A stretch of DNA of 64,000 nt from Sphingomonas sp. DG1-23 (GCF_030730875.1 NZ_JAVAMA010000009.1:62001-126000); one strand, 5' to 3'. Shown: positions 26,168 to 34,284, counted from the first letter of the stretch. Numbers and translations are program-made. The notes: generated from the sequence alone by a model not told the origin.

Positions 26168-27559
26168 TTAAAATTTGCCACCCCCAGCGCAGCTGCCGTT
26201 GCACCCGCCGCCTCTGGGCTGAGGCCTAGGTACCGGCCGAGCGGCAGGCGGAGGTGCTGGCTGACTTGCCGCCCGGTCGCGTTGAACGTAGGAGCTGAGA
26301 GCTGGGCGCATGCCGCTAATCCGAGGGCGATCGAACATCTTTTCGTCCATATCTCCATCTCGGTAAGCCGCATGTGCCTCCAAAGCCGCGTCCGTAACGC
26401 GGCTATGAGCCTGCATAATAGCGTCGCGGTCTGCCGCAGCACGTTGAACGGTGGCCTGATCAAACTCGTCCGGGTTCGCTGCCACGTACGCCGCATCTCG
26501 GATCGCGTTGTCGAGATAGGCAAAGGTGATCTCTACCTCATCCACGAATTGATGCCGCTTCAACAGCTCCCTGTTATTTACGAAATTAAGTGGGCTCCCT
26601 CTGAGTGAGAGTCGATCAATCGGAGTATAGCCTATCGCAGTCGCATAAGACGCCCTCGAGTCGTCTCCGAGAAAGTCTGCTATGATCCGCTGCGCTTCTT
26701 CAGCCGTGTAGGCGCGAGGCACGCCCGAAGCGTCGAGCCCAGAGATGCTGATCTCCACCTGCTTGTGCGACTGCGCGGATTGCACGATTTCAGCGTAGGA
26801 CGCTTTACCACTCACTAGCTTGCCGTAGGACGCGGAAAGGGAACCTTTTAGGTCACTCTTGTCTTGGCGCGATCGTGTGGAAAATTTCATATCAATTAAC
26901 AATTCAGACGCCGGTATGAGATGCGAAATATAGGTATCTCCAAACTGATGAAGAAGGCGATCATGATCGCGATGATTTCGACGCAGAATTTTCTCTGCTT
27001 CCGGCGAAAGCGCCGCCGTCTCTGGTTTAATATAAATTGCCTTACGATACTTTTTAACTATAGCGCATATGTTAATAGAGTAACTATCCGTTGTCACATC
27101 GTTACTGCTAGCAAACTTGCCGCCGCTCTTGAAGAGGCCGTATCGCCCTTTTGCCTTGGCGGATCTGCTTATGACTGAGTTGAACTCCTCCTGGGTCTCA
27201 GTCATGTGATATCTAAGCGTATTCGGCCGGTAGTCCTCGTGAGCCACAACTGTGGTTTCGACCGCTTCGCCAGATACCATGTGGCGCATCTCCTCCCCGA
27301 ACGCGCTGTCAAAACCTAGGCCAAGTTGGCGAACTGGCTCAGGCGCCACTCGTGAAGACTTCATCGGCGAGTGACTCGCAGGCACGACCAAGGCCTGATG
27401 ATCGGCGTCGAAAGTTGGACTCCCAATTGCCCCATCCGTTGAACGGTTGGAAACGTCGGTGTCCATGTTTTCCTCAGTTCCGGATGAACATGCAGATAGC
27501 AACCCTCCGATCGTGGCTCCACCAACCACAGATATGAACACCGACCGCCGTGTGACCAT
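26168..27559 (-). CDS. Tat-exported lipoprotein with a MACPF/perforin-like domain
   Basis: A 463-residue protein. The N-terminus has a twin-arginine start (VTRRSVF) and a lipobox LLSAC (C24), so it should be a Tat-dependent lipoprotein. Residues 78-330 resemble a MACPF domain: LGLGFDSAFGEE (cf. the LG-GYD start), the signature-like FGDTYISHLIPASEL at 206 (cf. YGTHF-x6-GG), a Ser-rich strand region (SLSASYGKLVSGKASY), and a closing IGYTPIDRL. The final 35 residues are Pro-rich, then Gly/Cys-rich. MACPF proteins form pores or bind membranes; the GG pair of the signature is not conserved, so pore formation is uncertain. GC is low: lines 27001-27060 and 27061-27120 contain 26 and 24 G/C per 60, which suggests transfer. 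AGGAAGGGA precedes the ATG. Confidence 0.65.
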   Translation of the reverse strand: MVTRRSVFISVVGGATIGGLLSACSSGTEENMDTDVSNRSTDGAIGSPTFDADHQALVVPASHSPMKSSRVAPEPVRQLGLGFDSAFGEEMRHMVSGEAVETTVVAHEDYRPNTLRYHMTETQEEFNSVISRSAKAKGRYGLFKSGGKFASSNDVTTDSYSINICAIVKKYRKAIYIKPETAALSPEAEKILRRNHRDHDRLLHQFGDTYISHLIPASELLIDMKFSTRSRQDKSDLKGSLSASYGKLVSGKASYAEIVQSAQSHKQVEISISGLDASGVPRAYTAEEAQRIIADFLGDDSRASYATAIGYTPIDRLSLRGSPLNFVNNRELLKRHQFVDEVEITFAYLDNAIRDAAYVAANPDEFDQATVQRAAADRDAIMQAHSRVTDAALEAHAAYRDGDMDEKMFDRPRISGMRPALSSYVQRDRAASQPAPPPAARPVPRPQPRGGGCNGSCAGGGKF

Positions 27560-28005
27560 TTGTCCCTTCCTATGCGATCTGGAGATAGTTACACGGATTC
27601 TCAGAAGTTGTAAGATGATTTGACGTGATAATTTATATGGAGCATTCGCCGGTGGAAGGATGTAGCTAGCAGCCATGCTTCGTGCTATTGCTGTTTAGGA
27701 TATGATTAACTTCAGGCCCAGTTCGCATGACGGATCCTGAAGCCGAGACTGCTGTCCGTGAACGCGGATCGGCTCGTATGACAAACATTGGGGCGTCCAC
27801 CCACTTGGCGCATGCTATTGTCCCGGCGAATGTCGGAGATCGGGTGGTTGGCCGAGCGGTGGCTTTGGCGGCGAAGGCACCGACGGCTGCTGCCCGGTCA
27901 GGCAGCCGCGCGGGCGCGGCCGATGATCTTGAACGATCCAGCTGTCCCCGAGCGCCCGCCGGTGAAGCGTCCGGCTACAATGGCCCTTGACGCTTAACTC
28001 TACAT
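27560..28005. other. 446-bp gene-free stretch
   Basis: The left 160 bp are AT-rich and should contain the promoter of the MACPF-like gene on the minus strand. The right 280 bp return to high GC. They carry short open frames on both strands without family features; a frame ending at 27997 looks arginine-rich and degenerate and could be a gene relic. The abrupt composition change near 27720 may mark an insertion boundary. Confidence 0.45.
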
Positions 28006-28010
28006 ATGTT
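28003..28010 (+). promoter_or_regulatory. short palindrome at the padR start
   Basis: ACATATGT is a perfect 8-bp palindrome directly at the beginning of the PadR gene. PadR repressors commonly bind short AT-rich inverted repeats in their own promoter. The site could be an autoregulatory operator, but eight bases alone are weak evidence. Confidence 0.3.
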
Positions 28011-28020
28011 GCATTCGGGC

Positions 28021-28323
28021 ATGGCTCGAAAGCGACAACCGTCGAAGCAGATGCGCTTCCTCCTCGATGCGCTGTCCGCGCAACGTCAGCAATGGCGGCA
28101 TGGATATGATCTGATGAAGGAGACGGGCCTCTCGTCCGGCACGCTGTACCCGCTGCTGATGCGGATGACCGAGCAGGGGCTCGTCGAGGCCGAATGGCGA
28201 GAGCCTTCGCAGCCCGGCCGGCCTGCGCGCCACGCGTACCGGCTGACCGCTGCCGGTTTCGCGTTGGCGCTGGAGGTGTCCGGCGATCGTGGGACCTTCC
28301 CTTTCGGCGGAGCGCTCGCATGA
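28021..28323 (+). CDS. PadR-family transcriptional regulator
   Basis: A 100-residue winged-helix protein (105 residues if the ATG at 28006 is used; that one overlaps the ACATATGT palindrome). The PadR pattern is plain: MRFLLDALSAQRQQWRHGYDLMKETGLSSGTLYPLLMRMTEQGLVEAEW, with the GYDL turn and the LSSGTLYPLL recognition helix, then PGRPARHAYRLTAAG, the wing. It lacks the long C-terminal helix of larger PadR members, fitting subgroup 2. Its stop overlaps the start of the next membrane-protein gene (ATGA), as in PadR/target-protein pairs. Confidence 0.88.
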   Translation: MARKRQPSKQMRFLLDALSAQRQQWRHGYDLMKETGLSSGTLYPLLMRMTEQGLVEAEWREPSQPGRPARHAYRLTAAGFALALEVSGDRGTFPFGGALA

Positions 28324-28967
28324 AGATGGCGGTGGCGCGCGCGGTGATGGCGCTGGCCGTTTGTTGCCTCGGCGAAAGCCGCCGGCAATGGTCGCTTGCC
28401 ATGCAGGTCGAGTTCGAGGCGGCGGCGGCGGACGGAAAACCGCTGCTGTTCGCGATCGGCTGCCTTGCGGCAGCCGGACGGGAGATGCTGACGCGGGAGG
28501 AAGGCCGCTTCGTCCTGACGAGCTACGCGCTGGCGCTCGGCCTGATGCTGCCGATGGCCACCCTTCAAATCGGATGCGCGGTGCTCGGCCTTCCCTATCT
28601 CTATGCAGGGCAGAGCGGGCTTCGCGGCGCGCTGCTGCAAGGGGGCGCGCAGGAAGCCCTGCTGCGCGGCGTCTATCAGGCGGCCGTGCCTTCGCTCTCG
28701 CTTCTCCTGCTCTTGCTCGCGCTCGGGCATCTTCGCATTGCCTGGGCGATGCTGGAGCGGGACTGGCCGCGCGTCAGGCGCGCGGGCATGCTCACGCTGG
28801 CGGCCGCTGCGACGCTCATCCTCTTCATGGGCACGCTCTTCCTCGACAGCACGCAGGCGGTGCTGCAGGCGGCAATTCTGGCGATCGAGCTGGCGACTTT
28901 GTCGGTCGTGATGCGGTGGCACGCGCAGCTCTTTCGCCCGGTCCCGGCGGAAGATCCGGGTTCCTGA
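28320..28967 (+). CDS. membrane protein coupled to the PadR regulator
   Basis: A 215-residue protein starting in the padR stop codon (ATGA at 28320-28323). The first 70 residues are soluble, followed by hydrophobic helices around residues 75-95 (SYALALGLMLPMATLQIG), 125-142 (PSLSLLLLLLALGHLRIAW), 160-178 and 183-205. The arrangement of a small PadR regulator followed by a four-helix membrane protein of about 200 residues is common in proteobacteria, but I do not know the function. The coupling implies that the regulator acts on or with this protein, or on its expression. Confidence 0.7.
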   Translation: MKMAVARAVMALAVCCLGESRRQWSLAMQVEFEAAAADGKPLLFAIGCLAAAGREMLTREEGRFVLTSYALALGLMLPMATLQIGCAVLGLPYLYAGQSGLRGALLQGGAQEALLRGVYQAAVPSLSLLLLLLALGHLRIAWAMLERDWPRVRRAGMLTLAAAATLILFMGTLFLDSTQAVLQAAILAIELATLSVVMRWHAQLFRPVPAEDPGS

Positions 28968-29062
28968 ATCGAATGCCGCTGCCGGCAATCGCTCTCGCCG
29001 GCACCGCCTTTGCAAGCGCACGATCGCAAACCTTGCCCTGAGAGAAACAGGAGAGACGCCGC

Positions 29063-30553
29063 ATGCCCAGTCCTCGTCCCCGCTCGATCGCGCTTTGCCT
29101 CGGTGCGGCCGCCGCGCTGATCGCCTGCGGCAATGCCGTTGCGCAGCCCGGCGAACCGCGCTGCCCGGTTCCGGCCGCGGCAGCCGGCGGACCGAGCAAT
29201 GCGCATAGCCGGTTCGTCGAGGCGAACCTCAATCCGCCGGTGGTCCAGCCGGGCGCCAGGCCCCATAGCCTGGCCGAGCGGATGCGCGCCTATAACGTGC
29301 CGGGGATCAGCGTGGCGGTCATTCACCGCGGCAAGCTGGCATGGGCGCGGGGCTGGGGCTTGCGCGATACCGCCAGTTGCGCGCCGGTCACGCCGGATAC
29401 CGCGTTTCAGGCGGCATCGATCAGCAAGCTCGCCACCGCGGTCATCGCGCTGCGGCTGGTCGAGCAGGGGAAGCTCGGGCTCGACCGGGACATCAACCGG
29501 TTCCTGCGTTCGTGGCAGCTGCCCCGCGATCCGGAGCGCGCACCCGACGGCGTGACGCTTCGCCAGTTGCTGAGCCACACTGCCGGGCTCGGGATCCATG
29601 GCTTCGCCGGATACACGCCCGACGCGGACTTGCCGACGCCCGCACAGATTCTCGACGGCACGCCGCCGGCCAATAGCGGAGCCGTACGCAGCACCCAGCC
29701 TGCGGGCGGGCAATGGACCTATTCGGGCGGCGGTTACGTGCTGACCCAGCTCGCGCTGTCGGACGTGAGCGGGACCCCTTTCGAGATGCTCGCGCAGCGC
29801 GAACTGTTCGACCCGCTCGGGATGACGCGCAGCGCCTATGCGCAGCCGCCGTCCGCGACGATCCTCGCCGACATCGCCTCCGCGCATGCCGGGGGCGTTC
29901 CGATACCCGGCAGATTTCATGTCTATCCCGAGCTCGCCGCCGCGGGGCTGTGGACGAACGCGGCCGATCTCGCGCGACTGCTGATCGACGTGCAGGCGGC
30001 CGCGGCAGGCGGGGAAGGCCACCGTCTGTCGCCGGCGATGGCGCGTGCGATGCTGACGCCGGTCATGGGCAATTGGGGCATGGGCGCGGCGCTCTATTCG
30101 AACGGCGCCCGACGCTTCGGACATGACGGACTGAACGAAGGCTTCCAGTCTTCCATGATCGCCTATGTCGACGGAGGCGACGGCATCGTGGTTCTCGCCA
30201 ATAGCGGCCAAAGCAGAAGGCTGATCGACGAAATCGTCCGCGCGATCGCGACCGATTATGGCTGGACCGACATCGCCGCGCCCGCCGTCGCGGCGAAAAT
30301 GTTGACGCACGCCCAGCTCGAGCGGGTTGCGGGCACCTTCGCCGGGGGCGGGCTTTCGGTCGTCCTCGAGGCGCGAGCCGAGGGGCTCTTCGCCGACACG
30401 GGCGGACCGCATGCCGAACGACTGGTCGCGCTCTCGGCGACGCGCTTTTTCTCGGACGCAACCGGAATCGTCGCGGAGTTCGCGCCCGATTATTCGAGCT
30501 TCGACATCGTCGAGGGCGGCCCGCCGATCAAACTCGTCCGTTCGAAGCCATAG
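29063..30553 (+). CDS. secreted serine hydrolase, class C beta-lactamase-related family
   Basis: A 496-residue exported protein with a signal peptide ending NAVAQP. The penicillin-binding-protein/AmpC fold motifs are present: S119-I-S-K (SxxK), Y220-S-G in place of Y-x-N, and H354-D-G as the third (KTG-like) motif. Such proteins are mostly esterases, D-aminopeptidases or transpeptidase-like hydrolases, so resistance is not implied. The tail after residue 400 is an extra lipocalin-like or beta domain (VAGTFAGGGLSVVLEARAEGLFAD). It is preceded by a GAGAGAAACAGGAGAG ribosome-binding region and lies 95 bp after the PadR-linked gene. Confidence 0.85.
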   Translation: MPSPRPRSIALCLGAAAALIACGNAVAQPGEPRCPVPAAAAGGPSNAHSRFVEANLNPPVVQPGARPHSLAERMRAYNVPGISVAVIHRGKLAWARGWGLRDTASCAPVTPDTAFQAASISKLATAVIALRLVEQGKLGLDRDINRFLRSWQLPRDPERAPDGVTLRQLLSHTAGLGIHGFAGYTPDADLPTPAQILDGTPPANSGAVRSTQPAGGQWTYSGGGYVLTQLALSDVSGTPFEMLAQRELFDPLGMTRSAYAQPPSATILADIASAHAGGVPIPGRFHVYPELAAAGLWTNAADLARLLIDVQAAAAGGEGHRLSPAMARAMLTPVMGNWGMGAALYSNGARRFGHDGLNEGFQSSMIAYVDGGDGIVVLANSGQSRRLIDEIVRAIATDYGWTDIAAPAVAAKMLTHAQLERVAGTFAGGGLSVVLEARAEGLFADTGGPHAERLVALSATRFFSDATGIVAEFAPDYSSFDIVEGGPPIKLVRSKP

Positions 30554-30995
30554 GCCTCGCGGCCTGGAAGGCGGCGCTGACGGCGTATCGCGAACGGCGA
30601 CGCGTTCCGCGGTATTCGCTCGCCCTGTCTCGAGAGCCGGTCCGAGCAATCCCGAGAGAGAAACAGGGTGTCACTTTCGCTTGCGTCGCGGCGGACGCAC
30701 CCGCTTGCGATTGCGTATCGCGTGCCGCACGCGGAGGACGAACACGACACCCCAGCCGATCGCGAGGAGCAGGCTGCTTATCGGGCCGTATTGACTGTTC
30801 ATTTCGACGAAGCACGCGCTTGCGCCGCATCACCTTCGTCGGCCACCCGCCGCGCCTTGCCCTCACCAACATCCATGCCGGTGCAGTGCACGTTCGCGGC
30901 GACGATCACAACTCAGGTGTCGGCCGTCGGCATCCGGCGTCCGCGTACGATCCGGTTGACGCGGCGTTAAGTGGTCGCGTGGCAGGGGAGGGAGC
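30554..30995. other. 442-bp stretch with at most one tiny gene
   Basis: This region lies between the serine hydrolase and the glycosyltransferase. The only frame with protein character is the 43-residue minus-strand ORF at 30671-30802. The last 100 bp (CGGTTGACGCGGCGTTAAG near 30952-30970) probably hold the promoter for the glycosyltransferase gene. Confidence 0.5.
30671..30802 (-). CDS. possible 43-residue basic membrane peptide
   Basis: The frame encodes MNSQYGPISSLLLAIGWGVV plus a short hydrophobic end, then an extremely basic tail (RVRHAIRNRKRVRPPRRKRK). One transmembrane helix with positive cytoplasmic flank is a typical small-protein pattern. No strong ribosome-binding site is visible before the ATG, and the tail could be a by-product of composition. 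Treat it as a candidate only. Confidence 0.35.
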   Translation of the reverse strand: MNSQYGPISSLLLAIGWGVVFVLRVRHAIRNRKRVRPPRRKRK

Positions 30996-32237
30996 ATGCG
31001 GATCCTCCATGTCCTCGATCACGGCCTGCCGCTCCACAGCGGCTATACCTTCCGCACCCGGGCGATCCTCAAGGCGCAGATGGCGCGGGGGTGGGACGTC
31101 GCGGCGGTGACCGGGTGCCGGCACGGCAAGTTCGACGCCGACGAGGAGACGATCGACGGGATCCGCTTCCACCGCACGCCGCGGGTGAATTCGGGACCGC
31201 CGGTGCTCGGCGAGCTGCGCGAAGTCGCGGCATTCGCGCGGCGGATCGAAGATGTGGCGCGCAAGTGGCGGCCGGACGTCCTCCACGCCCATTCGCCGGT
31301 GCTCGATGCGATGGCGGCACAGCGCGTGGCGGACCGGCTCGGCCTGCCTTTGGTCTATGAGATCCGCGCTTTCTGGGAGGATGCCGCGGTCGGCAACGGC
31401 ACCGGGCGCGAGGGCAGCCTGAAATATCGCGCGATCCGCGCGCTGGAGACGCGCGCGGTGCGCAAGGCCGATTCGGTGGCGGTGATCTGCGATGGCCTCA
31501 AGCGCGACCTCGTCGCGCGCGGGATCGACGCAGGCAAGATCTTCGTCTCGCCCAACGGCGTCGATCTCGCGCTGTTCGGCGAGCCGCCGGCCCGGGATCG
31601 GGCGCTCGCGCGCGAGCTCGGCATCGCGGGCGCCGAGACGATCGGATTCATCGGCAGCTTCTACGATTATGAAGGGCTCGACGGGCTGATCGATGCGATG
31701 CCCGCGCTGATCGCGGCGCGCCCCTCGATCCGGCTGATCCTCGTCGGCGGCGGGCCGATGGACGCGGCGCTGCGGGCGCGGGCCGCGGCGTCCCCGGTGG
31801 CGGATCGCGTGCATTTCGTCGGCCGCGTGCCGCATCAGGAAGTCGAGCGCTATTACAGCGTGATCGACGTGCTGGTCTATCCGCGCAAGCGGATGCGCCT
31901 CACCGATCTGGTCACTCCGCTCAAGCCGCTCGAGGCGATGGCGCAGCGGCGGCTGGTGGCGGCGTCGGATGTCGGCGGGCACCGCGAACTGATCCGCGAC
32001 GGCGACACCGGCACCCTGTTCGCGCCCGACGATCCGTCGGCGCTCGCCGGCGCGGTGGCGCGGCTGTTCGCCGATCGCGACCAATGGGATGCCCGGCGGG
32101 CGCGGGCGCGCGGCTTTGTCGAGGAAGAGCGCAACTGGGCGGTCAACGTCGCGCGCTATCAATCTGTTTACCAGAATCTGACAGGGTCTCGCCTCATGAA
32201 CGACTCGCGGTCGCACGCTTCTCTGGTGAACGCATGA
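30996..32237 (+). CDS. exosortase-A-associated glycosyltransferase (GT4 type)
   Basis: A 413-residue GT-B fold glycosyltransferase. The N-terminus MRILHVLDHGLPLHSGYTFRT, together with TGCRHGKF and the HAHSPVLDAMAA segment, matches the group annotated as PEP-CTERM/exosortase A system-associated glycosyltransferase. The GT4 C-terminal domain has IGFIGSFYDYEGLDGLI, VHFVGRVPHQEVERYY and the nucleotide-sugar site PLEAMAQRRLVAASDVGGHREL. It would add a sugar to the lipid-linked repeat unit whose other genes lie at 23-25.6 kb, now separated by about 5.5 kb of unrelated genes. It is coupled by ATGA to the next gene. Confidence 0.88.
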   Translation: MRILHVLDHGLPLHSGYTFRTRAILKAQMARGWDVAAVTGCRHGKFDADEETIDGIRFHRTPRVNSGPPVLGELREVAAFARRIEDVARKWRPDVLHAHSPVLDAMAAQRVADRLGLPLVYEIRAFWEDAAVGNGTGREGSLKYRAIRALETRAVRKADSVAVICDGLKRDLVARGIDAGKIFVSPNGVDLALFGEPPARDRALARELGIAGAETIGFIGSFYDYEGLDGLIDAMPALIAARPSIRLILVGGGPMDAALRARAAASPVADRVHFVGRVPHQEVERYYSVIDVLVYPRKRMRLTDLVTPLKPLEAMAQRRLVAASDVGGHRELIRDGDTGTLFAPDDPSALAGAVARLFADRDQWDARRARARGFVEEERNWAVNVARYQSVYQNLTGSRLMNDSRSHASLVNA

Positions 32238-33076
32238 ATCTGCCCGGCACGCCCGTCATCGCCGGCGCGCTGGGCGGCGGCGTCGCGCTTGCCGCGCTGG
32301 CGGTGCCGATGCCGGTGCTCGAAGCGCTCGTGATGGGCAGCGGCCTTCCCGCGATCCTCGCCGCGGCCGAGCCGCCGCTCGGCTTCACTGCGCGCGCCGC
32401 GATCGCGTTGGGATCGGGGGGCTTTGTCGGGCTGTTCGGCTGGTTCGGCCTCGCGCTGACGCTCGGGCCGCGCTCCTCCATTCTTCAGGCGGACGACGAC
32501 GCGTCCGACGCCATCGTGACGCCGGTGATCCGCCGTGCCGACGCGCATCCCGACGCGCCGCCGCGCCCGCCCTTGCTCGCCACCCGCGATCTGGGCGCGC
32601 CCTTCGATCCGCGGCCTGTCGTGGAACCTGCGCCGGTCGTGGTCGCGGTGCCTGCCGGCCCGGTCGAGCGCGCTTTGCCCAAGGACCTCGATCAGCCGCT
32701 GTCGGCCTTCGATCCCGAAGCGGTGCCCGACGTGCCGATGCCCGCGCCGGTGACGCCGCCGCCGCTGCGCCACGCATCGCGACCGCCGGTGTTCGACGCG
32801 AGCGAGCGCTTCGAGACTTTCGAACTCACTCCGGTCGGGCCCCGGCCTTCGCTCGTCGTCGACGATCCCGAGCCGGCGCCGCGCGAAGAGGCGATCACCC
32901 GGCCCGAGACCGAGGCGACCGTCCATGCGCTGCTCGAGCGTCTCGAGCGCGGCGTGGTGCGCAAGACGACCGCGGCGCCCTTGCCGCTGACCCCGCCGCG
33001 CGTCGAGCGCCGCGCGAAGCCGCGCGGCTTCGAGGACACGCTGGTGACGCTCCGTAATCTCGCCCAGCGGGCCTAG
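32234..33076 (+). CDS. conserved membrane-anchored hypothetical protein
   Basis: A 280-residue protein starting inside the stop of the glycosyltransferase (ATGA, 32234-32237). Two N-terminal hydrophobic stretches (residues 8-45 and 54-78) are followed by a long Pro/Ala/Asp-rich, probably disordered segment (80-225). A short conserved-looking C-terminus follows (VHALLERLERGV...GFEDTLVTLRNLAQRA). The layout resembles sphingomonad inner-membrane proteins of unknown role found near surface-glycan genes. Its stop overlaps the end of the convergent gene by four bases. Confidence 0.7.
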   Translation: MNLPGTPVIAGALGGGVALAALAVPMPVLEALVMGSGLPAILAAAEPPLGFTARAAIALGSGGFVGLFGWFGLALTLGPRSSILQADDDASDAIVTPVIRRADAHPDAPPRPPLLATRDLGAPFDPRPVVEPAPVVVAVPAGPVERALPKDLDQPLSAFDPEAVPDVPMPAPVTPPPLRHASRPPVFDASERFETFELTPVGPRPSLVVDDPEPAPREEAITRPETEATVHALLERLERGVVRKTTAAPLPLTPPRVERRAKPRGFEDTLVTLRNLAQRA

Positions 33077-33387
33077 CGCTCCTCGACGGTGAGCGCCTCG
33101 AGCGCGACCGTTACCGTGTCGCCCTCGCGCGTCATCCGGACGACATCGATGTCGGCGACAAGATAGCCGCGTAGCGCGAATTCGGCCTCGTTCAGGCCGA
33201 CCAGCCAGCAATCGAGCATCGGGCTCGGCGGCGCGACGAGCGTCAGCGCATGCCGCGCGCCGGTGAAGGTGGCGCTGGTCCAGCGAGTCCAGTCGGCGGT
33301 GGCGATCGCGACCGGGCAGCCCGCCGCCGCCGCCGCGGCGAGCAATGCGCGTTCGAGCTGGGTCGCCGCGTCGGGGCCCCGGCTCAT
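33073..33387 (-). CDS. small conserved hypothetical protein, second gene of a two-gene operon
   Basis: A 104-residue product whose ATG overlaps the stop of the preceding 60-residue gene (ATGA at 33384-33387). It has a helical start (AATQLERALLAAAAAAGCPVAI), then beta strands with an aromatic pair (ADWTRWTSATFTGARHALTL) and a C-terminal strand set (VVRMTREGDTVTVALEALTVEE). I do not recognise a family. Because the operon is divergent from a LexA-like repressor across a palindromic site, control by that repressor is likely. Confidence 0.65.
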   Translation of the reverse strand: MSRGPDAATQLERALLAAAAAAGCPVAIATADWTRWTSATFTGARHALTLVAPPSPMLDCWLVGLNEAEFALRGYLVADIDVVRMTREGDTVTVALEALTVEER

Positions 33388-33566
33388 CGCCCGGCCTCCT
33401 GTGCGGCGAGGAAGGCCTCCAGCCGTGCGACCGTGGGCGGGCGCAACTCGCGGCCGTTGCGCAGGTCGAAGACCAGCCGGGGGTCGCCCAGCGCCAGCTT
33501 GCCGAATTTGGTGGCGGGCATCTCCGTCCGCCGCAGGAACTTCTCGATCTTGCGATGCACCGACAT
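33384..33566 (-). CDS. 60-residue putative DNA-binding protein, first gene of a two-gene operon
   Basis: The sequence begins MSVHRKIEKFLRRTEMPATK and continues FGKLALGDPRLVFDLRNGRELRPPTVARLEAFLAAQ. The MPATKFGKLALGDPRLVFDL...PPTVARLEAFL pattern looks like a small helix-turn-helix similar to bacterial Xre-like minimal regulators. It is divergent from the S24 repressor with 94 bp between starts, as in a two-regulator switch. ATGA coupling links it to the 104-residue gene. The helix-turn-helix reading is inference. Confidence 0.65.
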   Translation of the reverse strand: MSVHRKIEKFLRRTEMPATKFGKLALGDPRLVFDLRNGRELRPPTVARLEAFLAAQEAGR

Positions 33567-33617
33567 GGGGCACTTCTCCTGTGCGAGTCGCTGATTATGA
33601 TCCTGTTTTGTTCTTCA

Positions 33618-33644
33618 TTTCCTACTTGTCTAGGAAAAATCCTA
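33618..33644. promoter_or_regulatory. palindromic operator cluster between divergent regulators
   Basis: TTTCCTA-CTTGTC-TAGGAAA (33618-33637) is a perfect inverted repeat with 7-bp arms. It overlaps TAGGA-AAAA-TCCTA (33631-33644), giving three alternating TCCTA/TAGGA half-sites in 25 bp. It lies 17-43 bases before the S24 repressor start and 52-78 bases before the divergent operon start. This is the ideal place for a self-regulating repressor controlling both directions. Confidence 0.6.
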
Positions 33645-33660
33645 TGGGTATAGCGGGACG

Positions 33661-34284
33661 ATGGAACCGGCTGCGCAACGCGCCGCGCTGGAAGCGCTGA
33701 TGGCGGAGCAGGGCGCCAGCTTCGCCGAACTGTCGCGCGTGATCGGGCGCAATCCCGCTTATCTTCAGCAATATGTCCGCCGCGGGAGTCCACGCGAGTT
33801 GGCCGAGCGCGACCGCGAATTGCTCGCGCGCTTCTTCGGCGTGCCCGAGGCGCAATTGGGCGGGCGAGAGGCCGAGGGGCTGACCGAGATCGCCCGGCTC
33901 GACGTGCGCGCCTCGGCCGGGCCGGGCCGGCTGGCCGAGGACGAAGCGCCACGGCGGCCTGGCGCGTTGTCGCAGGCGCTGTTGCGTGAACTTGGCGTGC
34001 GTCCTGCCGCGGCGTCGATGATCCGGGTCGAGGGCGAGTCGATGGAGCCGACGCTTTCGGACGGCGACGAGATCCTCGTCGACCGCGACCGCCGCGAGGT
34101 GCGCGGCAAAGGCGGCATCTTCGTGATCCGGCTCGACGGCGCGCTGATGGTCAAGAGGTTGCGGGTCGCGGTCGGCGGGGTGGAAGTGGTCAGCGACAAT
34201 CCCGCCTGGCCGACGCGGCTGTGCCGGGGCGGGGAAGTGGAAGTGATCGGCCGGGTGGCGTGGCTGGGGCGGGCTTTGGTGTAA
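33661..34284 (+). CDS. LexA-like S24-family repressor
   Basis: A 207-residue protein with an N-terminal helix-turn-helix (SFAELSRVIGRNPAYLQQYVRRGSP, residues 20-44) and a C-terminal S24 self-cleavage domain. The catalytic Ser is S127 in VEGESMEPTL and the catalytic Lys is K165 in ALMVKRLR. DNPAWPTRL and VIGRVAWLG complete the fold. An Ala-Gly pair at 86-87 is a possible cleavage site. The build matches phage-type CI/LexA-like regulators that are inactivated during DNA damage. No phage structural genes are nearby. The divergent operon and the palindromes in between are its likely targets. Confidence 0.85.
   Translation: MEPAAQRAALEALMAEQGASFAELSRVIGRNPAYLQQYVRRGSPRELAERDRELLARFFGVPEAQLGGREAEGLTEIARLDVRASAGPGRLAEDEAPRRPGALSQALLRELGVRPAAASMIRVEGESMEPTLSDGDEILVDRDRREVRGKGGIFVIRLDGALMVKRLRVAVGGVEVVSDNPAWPTRLCRGGEVEVIGRVAWLGRALV

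Noticed and set aside
27727..27997. Small plus-strand frames before padR
   Set aside because: The products are Arg/Ala-rich with no family features, and both strands are open by composition. I list the stretch as gene-free with a possible relic.
29063..30553. Beta-lactamase resistance gene
   Set aside because: The fold motifs are present, but YSG replaces YxN and the third motif is HDG. This points to the broad esterase/peptidase-like group, so no resistance claim is justified.
33073..34284. Prophage region
   Set aside because: The repressor and divergent small genes look phage-like, but no integrase, attachment sites, replication or structural genes are nearby.
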